Assembly: GCA_037039925.1 (NCBI GenBank)
Contig: JAXRKP010001291.1
Span: 22,046 to 86,045 of the forward strand
Reading direction: 5' to 3'
Source of the DNA: Doris montereyensis
Lineage: Eukaryota > Mollusca > Gastropoda > Nudibranchia > Dorididae
DNA: 64,000 bases
Each line of letters starts with the position of its first letter. Within the stretch, counting starts at the first letter, position 1. Positions 24,545 through 36,800 of this stretch are shown piece after piece. The translations under genes were made by a program, and so were the position numbers. The notes below the pieces were generated by a model. The model did no database searches and was not told the DNA's origin. It worked only from the letters and a program-made list of their open reading frames with translations.

Positions 24545-26800
24545 CAAACTCTACTGTCTGCCCACTAGGCTAAGCAATCAACTGAAGACTAGGCTTCCCG
24601 CCAGGCAAAACAATAACATGAAACAGACTAGCCTACTGTCTTCCCGCCAGGTAAAACAATAACATGAAACAGACTAGTCTACTGTCTGCCCGCCAGGCAA
24701 AACAATAACATGAAACAGACTAGTCTACTGTCTGCCCGCCAGGCAAAATAATAACATGAAACAGACTAGTCTACTGTCTACCCGCCAGGCAAAATAATAA
24801 CATGAAACAGACTAGACTACTGTCTGCCCACCAGGCTAAACAATAACATGAAACAGACTAGCCTACTGTCTGCCAACCGGGCAAAACAATAACATGAAAC
24901 AGACCAGCCTAGTGTCTGCCCACCACACAAAACAATAACTTGAAACAAACTACCTTACTGTCTGCCAACCAGGCAAAACAATAACATGAAACAGACTAGC
25001 CTACTGTCTGCCCACCAGGTAAAACAATAACATGAAACAGACTAGCCTATTGTCTGTCAAACACGTAAAACAATAACATGAAACAGACTAGCTAACTGTC
25101 TGCCCACCAGGCACACAATAACATGAAACAGACTAGCTTACTGTCTGCCCACCAGATAAAACAATAACATGAAACAAACTAGCCTACTGTCTGTCAAATA
25201 GGTAAAACAATAACATGAAACAGACTACCCTACTGTCTACCCAATAGGCAAAACAATAACATGAAACAGAATAGCTAACTGTCTGCCCACTAGGCAAAAC
25301 AATAACATGAAACAGAATAGCTAACTGTCTGCCCACTAGGCAAAAAAATAACATGAAACAGAATAGCTAACTGTCTGCCCACTAGGCAAAACAATAACAT
25401 GAAACAGAATAGCTAACTGTCTGCCCACTAGGCAAAACAATAACATGAAACAGACTAGCCTACTGTCTTCTCACCAGGTAAAACAATAACATGAAACAGA
25501 TTAGCTAACTGTCTGCCCACCAGGTAAAACAATAACATGAAACAGAATAGCTAACTGTCTGCCCACAGGCAAAACAATAACATGAAACAGACTAGCCTAC
25601 TGTCTTCTCACCAGGTAAAACAATAACATGAAACAGATTAGCTAAGTGTCTGCCCACCAGGTAAACCAATAACATGAAACAGACTAGCCTACTATCTATC
25701 CACGAGGCAAAGCAATAACATAAAACAGATCAGCTAACTGTCTACACACTAGGCAAAACAATAACATGAAACAGACAAGTCTACTCTCTGCCCACTGGGC
25801 AAAACAATAACATGAAACAGACTAGCCTACTGTCTACCCGCTAGGCAAAACAATAACAGACTTGCCTACTGTCTATACCAACCAGGAACAAGAATAACAT
25901 GAAACAGACTAGTCTACTGTCTGTTCACCAGACAAAACAATAACATGAAACAGACTAGTCTACTGTCTGTTCACCGGACAAAACAATAACATGAAACAGA
26001 CTAGCCTAATGTCTACCCAGCAGGTAAAACAATAACATGAAACAGACTAGACTACTGTCTACCCAACAGGTAAAACAATAACATGAAACAGACTAGACTA
26101 CTGTCTACCAACCAGGTAAAACAATAACATGAAACAGACTAGACTACTGTCTACTCACCAGACAAAACAATAACATGAAACAGACTAATCTACTGTCTTC
26201 TTACCAGGTACAACAATAACATGAAACAGACTAGCCTCCTGTCTACCCACAAGACAAAACAATAACATGAAACAGACTAGCCTACTCTCTTCTTACCAAG
26301 TAAAACAATAACATGAAAAAGACTAGCGTACTGTCTTCTCACCATGTAAAACAATAACATGAAACAGACTAGCCTACTGTCTACCCACAAGACAAAATAA
26401 TAACATGAAACAGGCTAGTCTACTGTCTACCCCTAGGTAAAACAATAACATGAAACAGACTAGTCTACTGTCTACCCCATAGGTAAAACAATAACATGAA
26501 ACAGACTAGTCTACTGTCTACCCCCTAGGTAAAACAATATCATGAAACAGACTAGTCTACTGTCTACCCCTAGGTAAAACATAACATGAAACAAACTAGT
26601 CTACTGTGTACCCACTAGGTAAAACAATGACATAAAACAGACTAATCTACTGTCTACCCCTAGGTAAAACATAACATGAAACAAACTAGTCTACTGTGTA
26701 CCCACTAGGTAAAACAATGACATGAAACAGACTAGTCTACTGTCTACCCCATAGGTAAAACAATGACATGAAACAGAATAGCCTACTGTCTACCCAAAAT
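24545..26800. repeat. 46-bp minisatellite containing donor-like motif
   Basis: About 49 copies of a 46-bp unit, unrelated in sequence to the 46-bp array at 10-19 kb. The constant half is aaaacaataacatgaaacag; the variable half is ctactgtctgcccaccaggc and variants. On the sense (minus) strand the variable half becomes 'cctggtnnnnagacagtag'; several copies give ggtaag or ggtgag (for example 26190-26205 and about 25465-25480), like a 5' splice site. Confidence 0.96.
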
Positions 26801-26874
26801 ATCCGGCTTAGTAGCATGCTCAAGAAGTAACGACCAATTTTGGATCTCGGTGTCCAGCTCTACTGTCTCCTTAC
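26801..26874. other. Intron start next to exon 26875-27004 (sense 5' end)
   Basis: Mostly unique, but the first 15 intronic bases on the minus strand (the gtaaggagacagtag donor region, 26860-26874) match the variable half of the neighbouring 46-bp repeat. Confidence 0.8.
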
Positions 26875-27004
26875 CGTAGCATTTTAAAAGCCATTTTGTC
26901 CGGATAGTGGCACGTGGTGTTTGGTACTATGGCAGACACGTTGGTGGGTACGGCCTGGGGGTACTTCTCCAACAAACCGCTGAAACCTCCTATCTCGTAA
27001 AGAC
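26875..27004 (-). CDS. SLC5A: SLC5/SGLT-type symporter, internal exon (third of five)
   Basis: A 130-nt exon, phase 1 in and phase 2 out, encoding 42 whole codons. The acceptor ends cgttcttcag; the donor is gtaagg, a strong one. The protein reads LYEIGGFSGLLEKYP, then AVPTNVSAIVPNTTCHYP, then DKMAFKML. This matches the EVGGY-x-x-x-x-EKY motif and the extracellular loop of SGLT proteins. The NTT sequon lies where human SGLT1 is N-glycosylated at N248 (from memory), and a second sequon NVS precedes it. Codon 1 is completed by the G left by the previous exon, giving GKGLYEIGG. Both flanking arrays share sequence with this exon's own splice sites, which is unusual. An overlapping 62-residue minus-strand frame (26884-27072) is out of frame and is not the gene. 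Confidence 0.94.
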
Positions 27005-27007
27005 CTG

Positions 27008-27500
27008 AAGAACGAGATGAAAGGAGATGCTAAAGATAACAACTGTGCATTTCCTATGCAGACAAAAGACATTGCAAAGGAACAGGATGAAAAGACATGC
27101 TAAAGAGAACAAGTGTCTATTTCATAAGGGAGACAAAAGACATTGCAAAGGAACGAGATGAAAAGACATGCTAAAGACAACAAGCGTGCATTTCATGAGG
27201 CAGGCAAAAGACATTGCAAAGGAACAGGATGAAAAGACATGCTAAAGAGAACAAGTGTCTATTTCATAAGGGAGACAAAAAACATTGCAAAGGAACAGGA
27301 TGAAAAGACAGGCTAAAGACAACAAGTGTGCATTTTATAAGGCAGGCAAAAGACATTGCAAATGAACGATATGAAAGAGATGCTAATGAGAAAAAGTGTG
27401 TATTTCATAAAGCAGACAAAAGACATTGCAAAGGAACGACATGAAAAGAGATGCTAATGAGAACAACAAGTGTGCATTTCCTAGGCAGACAAAAGACATT
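27008..27500. repeat. 71-bp minisatellite
   Basis: Seven copies of a 71-bp unit with cores gaacgagatgaaaagacatg and gacaaaagacattgcaaagg. The first copy begins about six bases from the exon's 3' splice site, so the pyrimidine tract of that acceptor (catctcgttc on the minus strand) is itself part of a repeat copy. Confidence 0.93.
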
Positions 27501-27511
27501 CTAAAATAGTA

Positions 27512-27912
27512 CGCTAGAGCTCCGGTCGGAAATTTGTCTGTCTAAATTTGCCATAATACACTAGAGTTTATTTGTCTAAATTTGGCATAAGACGCTAGAG
27601 TTTATTTGTCTAAATTTGCCATTATGTGCTAGAGTTTATTTGTTTAAATTTGCCATAATACGTTAGAGTTTATTTATTTAAATTTGCCATAATACGCTAA
27701 AGTTTATTTGTCTAAATTTTCCATAATACGCTAGAGTTTATTTATCTAAATTAGCTATAATATGCTACAGTCTATTTGTCTATATTATCCTTAACACGCT
27801 AGAGTTCAATTGTCTAAATTTGCCATAATACACTAGAGTTTATTTGTTTAAAGATGCAATAATACACTAGAGTTTATTTGTCTAAATTTGCCATCATACG
27901 CTAGAGTTTATT
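27512..27912. repeat. 34-bp minisatellite
   Basis: About 12 copies of a 34-bp AT-rich unit with cores gctagagtttatttgtctaa and atttgccataata. It starts within a few bases of the preceding array and stops where the 31-bp array starts. Confidence 0.94.
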
Positions 27913-28906
27913 CAAAGTCACTAACTACTAAGACATCACGTTTCACAGTCACTTACTACTAAGACATCACGTTTCACAGTCACTTACTACTAAGACATCA
28001 CGTTTCGCAGTCACTTACTACTAAGACACCACTTTTCACAGTCACGTACTATTAAGACTTCACGTTTAACAGTCACTTACTACTAAGACACCACTTTTCA
28101 CAGTCATTTGCAACTATGACACCCCGTTTCACAGTCACTTACTATTAAGACATCACGTTTCACAGTCACTTACTACTAAGACATCACGTTTCACAGTCAC
28201 TTACTACTAAGACACAACTTTTCACAGTCACTTACTACTAAGACACCACGTTTCACAGTCACTTACTACTAAGACACCACGTTTCACAGTCACTTACTAC
28301 TAAGACAACACGTTTCACAGTCACTTACTACTAAGACATCACGTTTCACAGTCACTTTCTACTAAGACAACACGTTTCACAGTCACTTGCTACTAAGACA
28401 TCACGTTTCACAGTCACTTACTACTAAGACACCACGTTTAACAGTCACTTACTACTAAGACATCACGTTTCACAGTCACCGACTCGTAAGACACCTCTTT
28501 TCACAGTCACTTACTACTAAGACATCACGTTTCACAGTGAATTGCTACAAAGACATCACGTTTCACAGTCACTTACTACTCAGACACCACGTTTCACAGT
28601 CATCTACTACTAAGACACCACGTTTCACAGTCACTTACTACTAAGACACCACGTTTCACAGTCAATTACTACTCATACACCACGTTTCACAGTCACTTAC
28701 TACTAAGACACCACGTTTCACAGTCAATTACTACTAAGACACCACGTTTCACAGTCACTTACTACTAAGACATCACGTTTCGCAGTCACTTACTACTAAG
28801 ACACCACTTTTCACAGTCACTTACTATTAAGACTTCACGTTTAACAGTCACTTACTACTAAGACACCACTTTTCACAGTCATTTGCAACTATGACACCCC
28901 GTTTCA
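27912..28906. repeat. 31-bp minisatellite
   Basis: About 32 copies of a 31-bp unit with cores cagtcacttactactaagac and atcacgtttca. A block of several units near 28000-28130 recurs at 28770-28900 with the same rare variants (actattaagacttcacgttta, then gcaactatgacaccccg), showing an internal block duplication. Confidence 0.96.
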
Positions 28907-29272
28907 CATGGCAGGACAGCCGGCACTTATACTTGACGTTTACAGTAATGGCATGACAGCCGGTACTTATACTTGACGTTTACAGTAATGGCATGACAGC
29001 CGGTACTTATACTTGACGTTTACAGTAATGGCATGACAGCCGGCACTTATACTTGACGTTTACAGTAATGGCATGACAGCCGGCACTTATACTTGACGTT
29101 TACAAGTAATGGCATGACAGCCGGTACTTATACTTGACGTTTACAAGTAATGGCATGACAGCCGGTACTTAAACTTGACGTTTACAGTAATGGCATGACA
29201 GCCGGCACTTATACTTGACGTTTACAAGTAATGGCAGGACAGCCGGCACTTATACTTGACGTTTACAAGTTC
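28907..29272. repeat. 40-bp minisatellite
   Basis: Nine nearly identical copies of a 40-bp unit with cores ggcatgacagccggtactta and tacttgacgtttacagtaat. This is the most homogeneous array in the window, so it is probably young or recently homogenised. It abuts the 31-bp array with no spacer. Confidence 0.96.
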
Positions 29273-29409
29273 GTTGGAGACAAGAATAGAAACACCTAAC
29301 AAAAGTTTTGCCACGTCACATTAACTTGTGCTAATGAGTACGGACTTAATAATAGTAGGAGGATCTTTACCTCAACAACCTGTCATGGACTGGAGAAATA
29401 TTAACTCAC
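29273..29409. other. Unique intron sequence at the sense 5' end of the intron
   Basis: About 137 bases without repeats; on the minus strand it follows the donor gtgagt of exon 29410-29490. No other gene recognised. Confidence 0.7.
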
Positions 29410-29490
29410 CTTTTCCCATCAGGTACAAGGCTCCACCTACCATCAGAATCGCCTGTAGTGTGTCTGTATAGATGACAGCAGTCAAGCCGC
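29410..29490 (-). CDS. SLC5A: SLC5/SGLT-type symporter, internal exon (second of five)
   Basis: An 81-nt exon encoding 26 whole codons. The acceptor is tcttccccacaag; the donor is AAAG/gtgagt, near the consensus. With the preceding exon it yields LTITGGLTAVIYTDTLQ, one of the strongest SGLT family motifs, then AILMVGGALYLMGK, a membrane helix. It enters and leaves in phase 1, and the G left at its end joins GT of the next exon to make glycine. No stop or frameshift. The surrounding intron is repeat except for about 130 bases on the donor side and about 310 on the acceptor side. Assignment to the SLC5 family is firm; substrate remains open (glucose, myo-inositol and other SGLT-like members share these motifs). 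Confidence 0.96.
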
Positions 29491-29582
29491 CTTGTGGGGA
29501 AGAGATGAGAGGGGACACATCCCACAAAAAAAGAAAAGGGTAGAGGGCAAATATATCATGATATAGTGGGAGTTATAATAAC
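29491..29582. other. Intron sequence upstream (sense) of exon 29410-29490
   Basis: Contains the 3' splice site and a pyrimidine-rich stretch on the minus strand (plus-strand aaaaaaagaaaaggg at about 29525-29540). Nothing else seen. Confidence 0.65.
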
Positions 29583-29653
29583 CTTTTCTCCTTCTCCTTC
29601 TCTTTCTCCTTCATCTAGTCCTTCTCCTTTTCCTTCTCCTTCTCCCTCCCCTT
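29583..29653. repeat. (CTTCTC)n polypyrimidine microsatellite
   Basis: About 70 bases of ccttctcctt-type repeats on the plus strand, so GA-rich (ggagaagg) on the gene's sense strand, about 95-160 bases upstream of the exon's 3' splice site. Confidence 0.92.
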
Positions 29654-29804
29654 AGCCAGAATGTGTTTTTTTTAAGTTGCATCTTTTATCCTGCCACAAA
29701 ACCGCCGGTGGCCATTCACGTCACTCGAAAAACAACAATATTATTCGCCTTGGCCTGAGCGCAGCTGATTTCCCTTCAGTTCTAAATTCACTTGGACCGC
29801 GGCG
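29654..29804. other. Unique spacer
   Basis: About 150 bases of apparently unique, moderately GC-rich sequence before the 39-bp array. No exon recognised on either strand. Confidence 0.6.
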
Positions 29805-30832
29805 AGGGAACAGGCCAGACGGAATTATCATATTTCTATGGGGAGGGAACAGGCCAGACGGAATTATCATATTTCTATGGGGAGGGAACAGGCCAGACTG
29901 CATTATCATATTTCTATGGGCAGGGAACAGGCCAGACGGAATTATCATATTTCTATGGGGAGGGAACAGGCCAGACGGAATTATCATATTTCTATGGGGA
30001 GGGAACAGGCCAGACGGAATTATCATATTTCTATGGGGAGGGAACAGGGCAGACGGAATTGTCATATTTTTATGGGGAGGGAACAGGCTAGACGGAATTG
30101 TCATGTTTCTATGGGGAGGGAACAGGCCAGACGGCATTATCATATTTCTATGGGGAGGAAACAAGCCAGACGGAATTATCATATTTCTATGGGGAGGGAA
30201 CAGGCCAGACGGAATTATCATATTTCTATGGGGAGGGAACAGGGCAGACGGAATTGTCATATTTTTATGGGGAGGGAACAGGCTAGACGGAATTGTCATG
30301 TTTCTATGGGGAGGATACAGGCCAGACGGAATTATCAAATTTCTATGGGGAAGGAACAGGCCAGATGGAATTGTCATATTTCTATGGGAAGGGAACAGGC
30401 CAGACGGAATTATCCTATTTCTATTGGGAGGAAACAGGCCAGACGGCATTATCATATTTCTATGGGGAGGGAACAGGTCAGACGGCATTATCATATTTCT
30501 ATGGGAAGGAACAGGTCAGACGTAATTATCATATTTCTATGGGGAGGAAACAGACTAGACGGAATTATCATATTTCTATGGGGAGGGAACAGGTCAGATG
30601 GAATTGTCATATTTCTATGGGGAGGGAACAGGCCAGATGGAATTGTCATATTTCTGTGGCGAGGGAACAGGCCAGATGGAATTATGATATTTCTATGGGG
30701 AGGGAACAGGCTAGTTGGGATTATTATATTTCTATGGGGAAGGAACAGGTCAGACGGTATTATCATATTTCTATGGCGAGGGAACAGGCCAGACGTCATT
30801 ATCATACTTCTATGGAGAAGGAACAGGCCAAA
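29805..30832. repeat. 39-bp minisatellite
   Basis: About 26 copies of a 39-bp unit with cores gggagggaacaggccagacg and gaattatcatatttctatg. 39 bp is 13 codons, so several long frames stay open on both strands at once; the same DNA gives five or more overlapping frames, which argues that none is selected. A block of about six units near 30040-30130 recurs near 30240-30310 (gcagacggaattgtcatattttt followed by ggctagac). Confidence 0.96.
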
Positions 30833-30835
30833 AGG

Positions 30836-33800
30836 TCAGTATTCTATCTAATGTCAGTAATCTAGTATAATGTCAGTAATCCAGTTTAATATCAGCAATC
30901 CAGTCTAATGTCAGTAATTCAGTCTAATGTCAGTATTCTGTCTAATGTCAGTATCCCAGTCTAATGTCAGTATTCTAGTCTGATGTGAGTAATCCAATCT
31001 AATGTCAGTATTCCAGTCTAATGTCAGTATTCTAGTCTAAAGTCAGTATTCCAGTCTAATGTCAGTAATCCAGTCTAATGTCATTATTCCAGTCTAATGT
31101 CAGTATTCAAGTCTAATGTCAGTATTCTAGTCTGCTGTCAGTATTCCAGTCTAATGTCATTATTCCAGTCTAATGTCAGTAATCCAGTCTAATGTCAGTA
31201 TTCTAGTCTGCTGTCAGTATTCCAGTCTAATGTCAGCAATTCAGCCTAATGTCAGTATTCCAGTCTAATGTCAGAATTCCAGTCTAATGTCAGTAATCCA
31301 GTCTTATTTTTAGTATTCCAGTCTAATGTCAGTAATCCAGTCTAATGTCAGAATTCTAGTATAAAGTCATTATTCCAGTCTAATGTCAGTAATCCAGTCT
31401 AATGTCAGTATTCCAGTCTAATGTCAGCAATCCAGCCTAATGTCAGTATTCCAGTCTAATGTCAGTATTCCAGTCTAATGTCAGTAATCCAGTCTTATTT
31501 TAGTATTCCAGTCTAATGTCAGTAATCCAGTCTAATGTCAGTATTCTAGTATAAAGTCATTATTCCAGTCTAATGTCAGTAATCCAGTCTAATGTCATTA
31601 TTCCAGTCTAATGTCAGTAATCCAGTCTAATGTCAGTATTCCAGTCTAATGTCAGTAATCCAGTCTAATGTCAGTATTCTAGTCTAAAGTCAGTATTCCA
31701 GTCTAATGTCAGTAATCCAGTCTAATGTCATTATTCCAGTATAATGTCAGTATTCAAGTCTAATGTCAGTATTCTAGTCTGCTGTCAGTATTCCAGTCTA
31801 ATGTCATCAATCCAGCCTAATGTCAGTATTCCAGTCTAATGTCAGTATTCCAGTCTAATGTCAGTAATCCAGTCTTATTTTTAGTATTCCAGTCTAATGT
31901 CAGTAATCCAGTCTAATGTCAGTATTCCAGTCTAATGTCAGTATTCCAGTCTATTGTCAGTATTCCAGTCTAATGTCAGTATTCTAGTCTAATGTCAGTA
32001 TTCTGTCTAATGTCAGTATTCTAGTCTGATGTCAGTATTCTAGTCTAATGTCAGTATTCTAGTCTAATGTCAGTATTCCAGTCTAATGTCAGTAATCCAG
32101 TCTAATGTCACTATTCCAGTTTAATGTCAGTATTCGATCTAATGTCAGTATTCTAGTCTGCTGTCAGTATTCTAGGCTAATGTCAGTATTCTACTCTAAT
32201 GTCAGTATTCTAGTCTAGGGTCAGTATTCCCTGCTAATGTCAGAATTGTATTCAAATGTCACTATTCTAGTCTACTGTCAGTATTCTATCTAATGTCAGT
32301 AATCTAGTCTAATATCAATATTCCGTCTAATGTCAGTATTTCAGTGTAATGTCAGTATTCTGTCTAATGTCAGTATTCCAGTCTAATGTCAGTATCCTGT
32401 CTAACCTCAGTATTCTAGTCTAATGTCAGTATTCTAGTCTAATGTCAGTATTCTGTCTAATGTCAGTATTCTGTCTAATGTCAGTATTCTAGTCTGATAT
32501 CAGTATTCTAGTCTAATATATGTATTCTAGTCTATTGCCAGTATTCTAGTCTAATGTCAGTATTCTAGTGTAATGTCAGTATTCTAGTCTAATGTCAGTA
32601 TTCTAGTTTAATGTCAGTATTCTAGTCTAATGTCAGTAATCCAGTCTAATGTCAGTATTCTGTTTAATGTTAGCATTCTAGTCTAATGTCAGTATTCTAG
32701 TCTAATGTCATAATTCCAGTCTAATGTCAGTAATCCAGTCTAATGTTAGTATTCTAGGCTAATGTCAGTATTCTGTTTGATGTTAGTATGCTAATCTAAA
32801 TGTCAGTATTCCAGTCTAATGTCAGTAATCTAGTCTAATGTCAGTAATCTAGTCTAATGTCAGTATTGCAGTCTAATGTCAGTATTCCTGTCTAAAGTCA
32901 GAATGTTAGTCTAATGTCACTATTCTAGTCTAATGTCAGAATGTTAGTCTAAGGTCATTATTCTAGTCTAATGTCAGAATGTTAGTCTAATGTCACTATT
33001 CTAGTCTAATGTCAGAATGTTAGTCTAATGTCATTATTCTAGTCTAATGTCAGAATGTTAGTCTAATGTCACTATTCTAGTCTAATGTCAGTAATCTAGT
33101 CTAATGTCAGTATTCCAGTCTAATGTCAGAATGTTAGTCTAATGTCATTATTCTAGTCTAATCTCAGAATGTTAGTCTAATGTCACTATTCTAGTCTAAT
33201 GTCAGAATGTTAGTCTAATGTCACTATTCTAGGCTAATGTCAGAATGTTAGTCTAATGTCACTATTCTAGTCTAATGTCAGAATGTTACTCTAATGTCAT
33301 TATTCTAGGCTAATGTCAGAATGTTAGTCTAATGTCATTATTCTAGTCTAATGTCAGAATGTTAGTCTAATGTCATTATTCTAGTCTAATGTCAGAATGT
33401 TAGTCTAATGTCACTATTCTAGGCTAATGTGAGTAATCCAGTCTAATATCAGTATTCTCTCTAATGTCAGTATTCCAGTCTAATATCAGTATTCTGTCTA
33501 ATGTCAGTATTCCAGTCTAATCTCAGTATTCTGTATAATATCAATATTCCAGTTTAATGTCCGTATTATAGTCTAATGTCAGTAATCCAATCCAATGTCA
33601 GTAATGTAGTCTAATGTCAGTATTCTAGTCTAATGTCATTAATCTAATCTGATGTCAATATTTTAGTCTAATATCATTATTCTAGTCTAATGTCAGTAAT
33701 CTAATCCAATGTCAGTATTCTAGTGTAATGTCAGTATTCTGGTCTAATGTGAGTAATCTAGTCCAATGCCCGTATTCTAGTCTAATGTCTGTATTCCAGT

Positions 33801-36800
33801 CCAATGTCAATAATCCAGTCTAATGTCACTATTCTAGTCTAATGTCAGTATTCCAGTCTAATGTTAGTAATCTAGTCTAATGTCAGTATTCTGTCTAATG
33901 TCAGTATTCTAGTCTAATGTCAGGAATTCAGGCTAATGTCAGTATTCTAGTCTAATGTCAGTATTCTAGCCTAATGTCAGCAATCCAGTCTAATGTCAGT
34001 ATTCTGTTTAATGTCAGTATTCTACTCTAATGTCAGTATTCTAGTCTAATATTAGCAATCCATCTAATGTCAGCATTCTGTTTAATGTCAGTATTCTAGT
34101 CTAATATCATTATTCTAGTCTAATGTCAGTAATCCAGTCTAATGTCAGTATTCTGTTTAATGTCAGTGTTCTAGTCTATGTCAGTATTCTAGTCTAACGT
34201 CAGTATTCTAGTCTAATGTCAGTAATCCAGTCTAATGTCAGTAATCCAGTCTAAAGTCAGTATTTTAGTCTAATGTCAGTATTCCAGTCTCATGTCAGTA
34301 ATCTAGTCTAATGTCAATATTCTGTATAATGTCAGTGTTCTAGTCTCATGTCAGTAATCTAGTCTAATGTCAATATTCTGTGTAATGTCAGTGTTCTAGT
34401 CTCATGTCAGTAATCTAGTCTAATGTCAATATTCTGTGTAATGTCAGTGTTCTAGTCTAATGTCAGTATTCTAGTCTAATGTCAATATTCTGTGTAATGT
34501 CAGTGTTCTAGTCTAATGTCAGTGTTCTAGTCTAATGTCAGTAATCTAGTCTAATGTCAATATTCTGTGTAATGTCAGTATTCTAGTCTAATGTCAGTAT
34601 TCCAGTCAAATGGCAGTAATCCATTCTAATGTCAGTATTCTAGTCTAATGTCAGTATTCTAGTCTAATGTCGGTATTCTAGTCGAATGTCAGTATTCTAG
34701 TCTAATGTCAGTATTCTAGTCTAATGTCAGTATTCTAGTCTAATGTCAGTATTCCAGTCTAATGTCAGTAATCCATTCTAATGTCAGTATTCTAGTCTAA
34801 TGTCAGTATTCTAGTCTAATGTCAGTATTCTAGTCTAATGTCAGTATTCTAGCCTAATATCAGTATTATGTTTAATGTCAGTATTCTAGTCTAATGTCAG
34901 TATTATGTTTAATGTCAGTATTCTAGTCTAATGTCAGTATTATGTTTAATGTCAGTATTCTAGTCTGATGTCAGTGTTCTAGTCTAATGTCAGTATTATG
35001 TTTAATGTCAGTATTCTAGTCTGATGTCAGTATTATGTTTAATGTCAGTATTCTAGTTTGATGTCAGTATTGTGTCTAATGTCAGTATTCTAGTCTGATG
35101 TCAGTATTATGTTTAATGTCAGTATTCTAGTCTACTGTCAGTAATCCATTCCAATATCAGTAATCCAGTGTAATGTCAGTATTCTAGTTTAATGTCAGTA
35201 TTCTAGTCTAATGTCAGTATTCCAGCCTAATGTCAGTCATCCATTCTAATATCAGTAATCCAGTCTGATGTCAGTAATCTAGTCTAATGTCAGTATTCTG
35301 TCAAATCTCAGTACTCCAGTGTAATGTCGGTATTCATTCTAATGTCAGTAGTCCAGTCTAATGTCAGTATTCCAGTCTAATGTCAGATATTCCAGTCTAA
35401 TGTCAGTATTCCAGTCTAATGTCAGTATTCCAGTCTAATGTCAGATATTCCAGTCTAATGTCAGTATTCCAGTCTAATGTCAGTATTCCAGTCTAATGTC
35501 AGTATTCTGTTTAATGTCAGTATTCTAGTCTAATGTCAGTATTCTAGCCTGATGTCAGCAATCATGTCTAATGTCAGTATTCTAGTCTAATGGCAGTATT
35601 CTAGCCTAATGCAGTTTTCTGTTTAATGTCAGTATTCTAGTCTAATGTCAGTATTCTAGTGTAATGTCATAATTTCAGTCTAATGTCAGTAATCCAGTCT
35701 AATGTCAGTATTCTGTTTAATGTCAATATTCTAGTCTAAATGTCAGTATTCCAGTCTAATGTCAGTAATCTAGTCTAATGTCAGTAATTTAGTCTAATGT
35801 CAGTAATTTAGTCTAATGTCAGTATTCTAGTCTAATGTCAGTAATCAAGTCTAATATCAGTAATCCAGTCTGATGTCAGTAATCTAGTCTAATGTCAGTA
35901 TTATAGTCTGATGTCAGTATTCTGTCAAATCTCAGTACTCCAGTGTAATGTCGGTATTCAGTCTAATGTCAGTATTCCAGGCTAATGTCAGTATTCCAGT
36001 CTAATGTCAGATATTCCAGTCTAATGTCAGTATTCTAGTCTAATGTCAGTATTCCAGTCTAATGTCAGTATTTTGTTTAATGTGAGTATTCCAATGTAAA
36101 GTTAATATTCTAGTCTAATGTCAACAATTCCGTCTAATTTCAGTATTCTAATCTAATGGGGGTATTTAGTCTAATGTCAGTAATCCACTCTAATGTCGGT
36201 ATTCCAGTCCAATGGCCGTAATCTAGTCTAATGTCAGTTATCTAGTCTAATGTCAATATTCCAGTCTAATGTCAGTAATCTAGTCCAATGTTAGTAATCT
36301 AGTCGAATGTCATTTATCTAGTGTAATGTCAATATTCCAGTCCAATGTCAGTAATCTAGTCCAATGTTAGTAATCTAGTCTAATGTCAGTAATCCAGTCT
36401 AATGTCAGTATTCTGGTCTACTGTCAATGTTCTAATCTAATGTATTCAAGTCTGATGTCAGTATTCTAGTCTGATGTCTGTATTCTAGTCTAATGGCAGG
36501 AATCCAGTCTAATGTTAATGTTCTGTCTAATGTCAGTATTCTGTCTAATGTCAGTATTCTAGTCTAATGTTAGTATTCTAGTCTAATGTCAGTATTCTGT
36601 CTAATGTCAGTATTCGGTCTAATGTCAGTATTCGAGTCTATTGTCAGTATTCTGTATGATGTCAGTAATCGAGTCTAATGTCAGTATTCTAGTCTAATGT
36701 CCGTGTTCTAGTCTAATGTCAGTATTTTAGTCTAATGTCACTATTCTAGTCTAATGTCAGTATTCTGTCTAATGTCTGTATTCTATTCTACTGTCAGTAT

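Noticed and set aside
27912..29272. CRISPR array (regular 31- and 40-bp repeats)
   Set aside because: Copies are head-to-tail with no unique spacers, and the host gene has spliceosomal introns.
29677..30865. Several long overlapping frames on both strands in the 39-bp array
   Set aside because: 39 bp equals 13 codons, so any stop-free frame stays open. Simultaneous frames on both strands indicate no coding selection.
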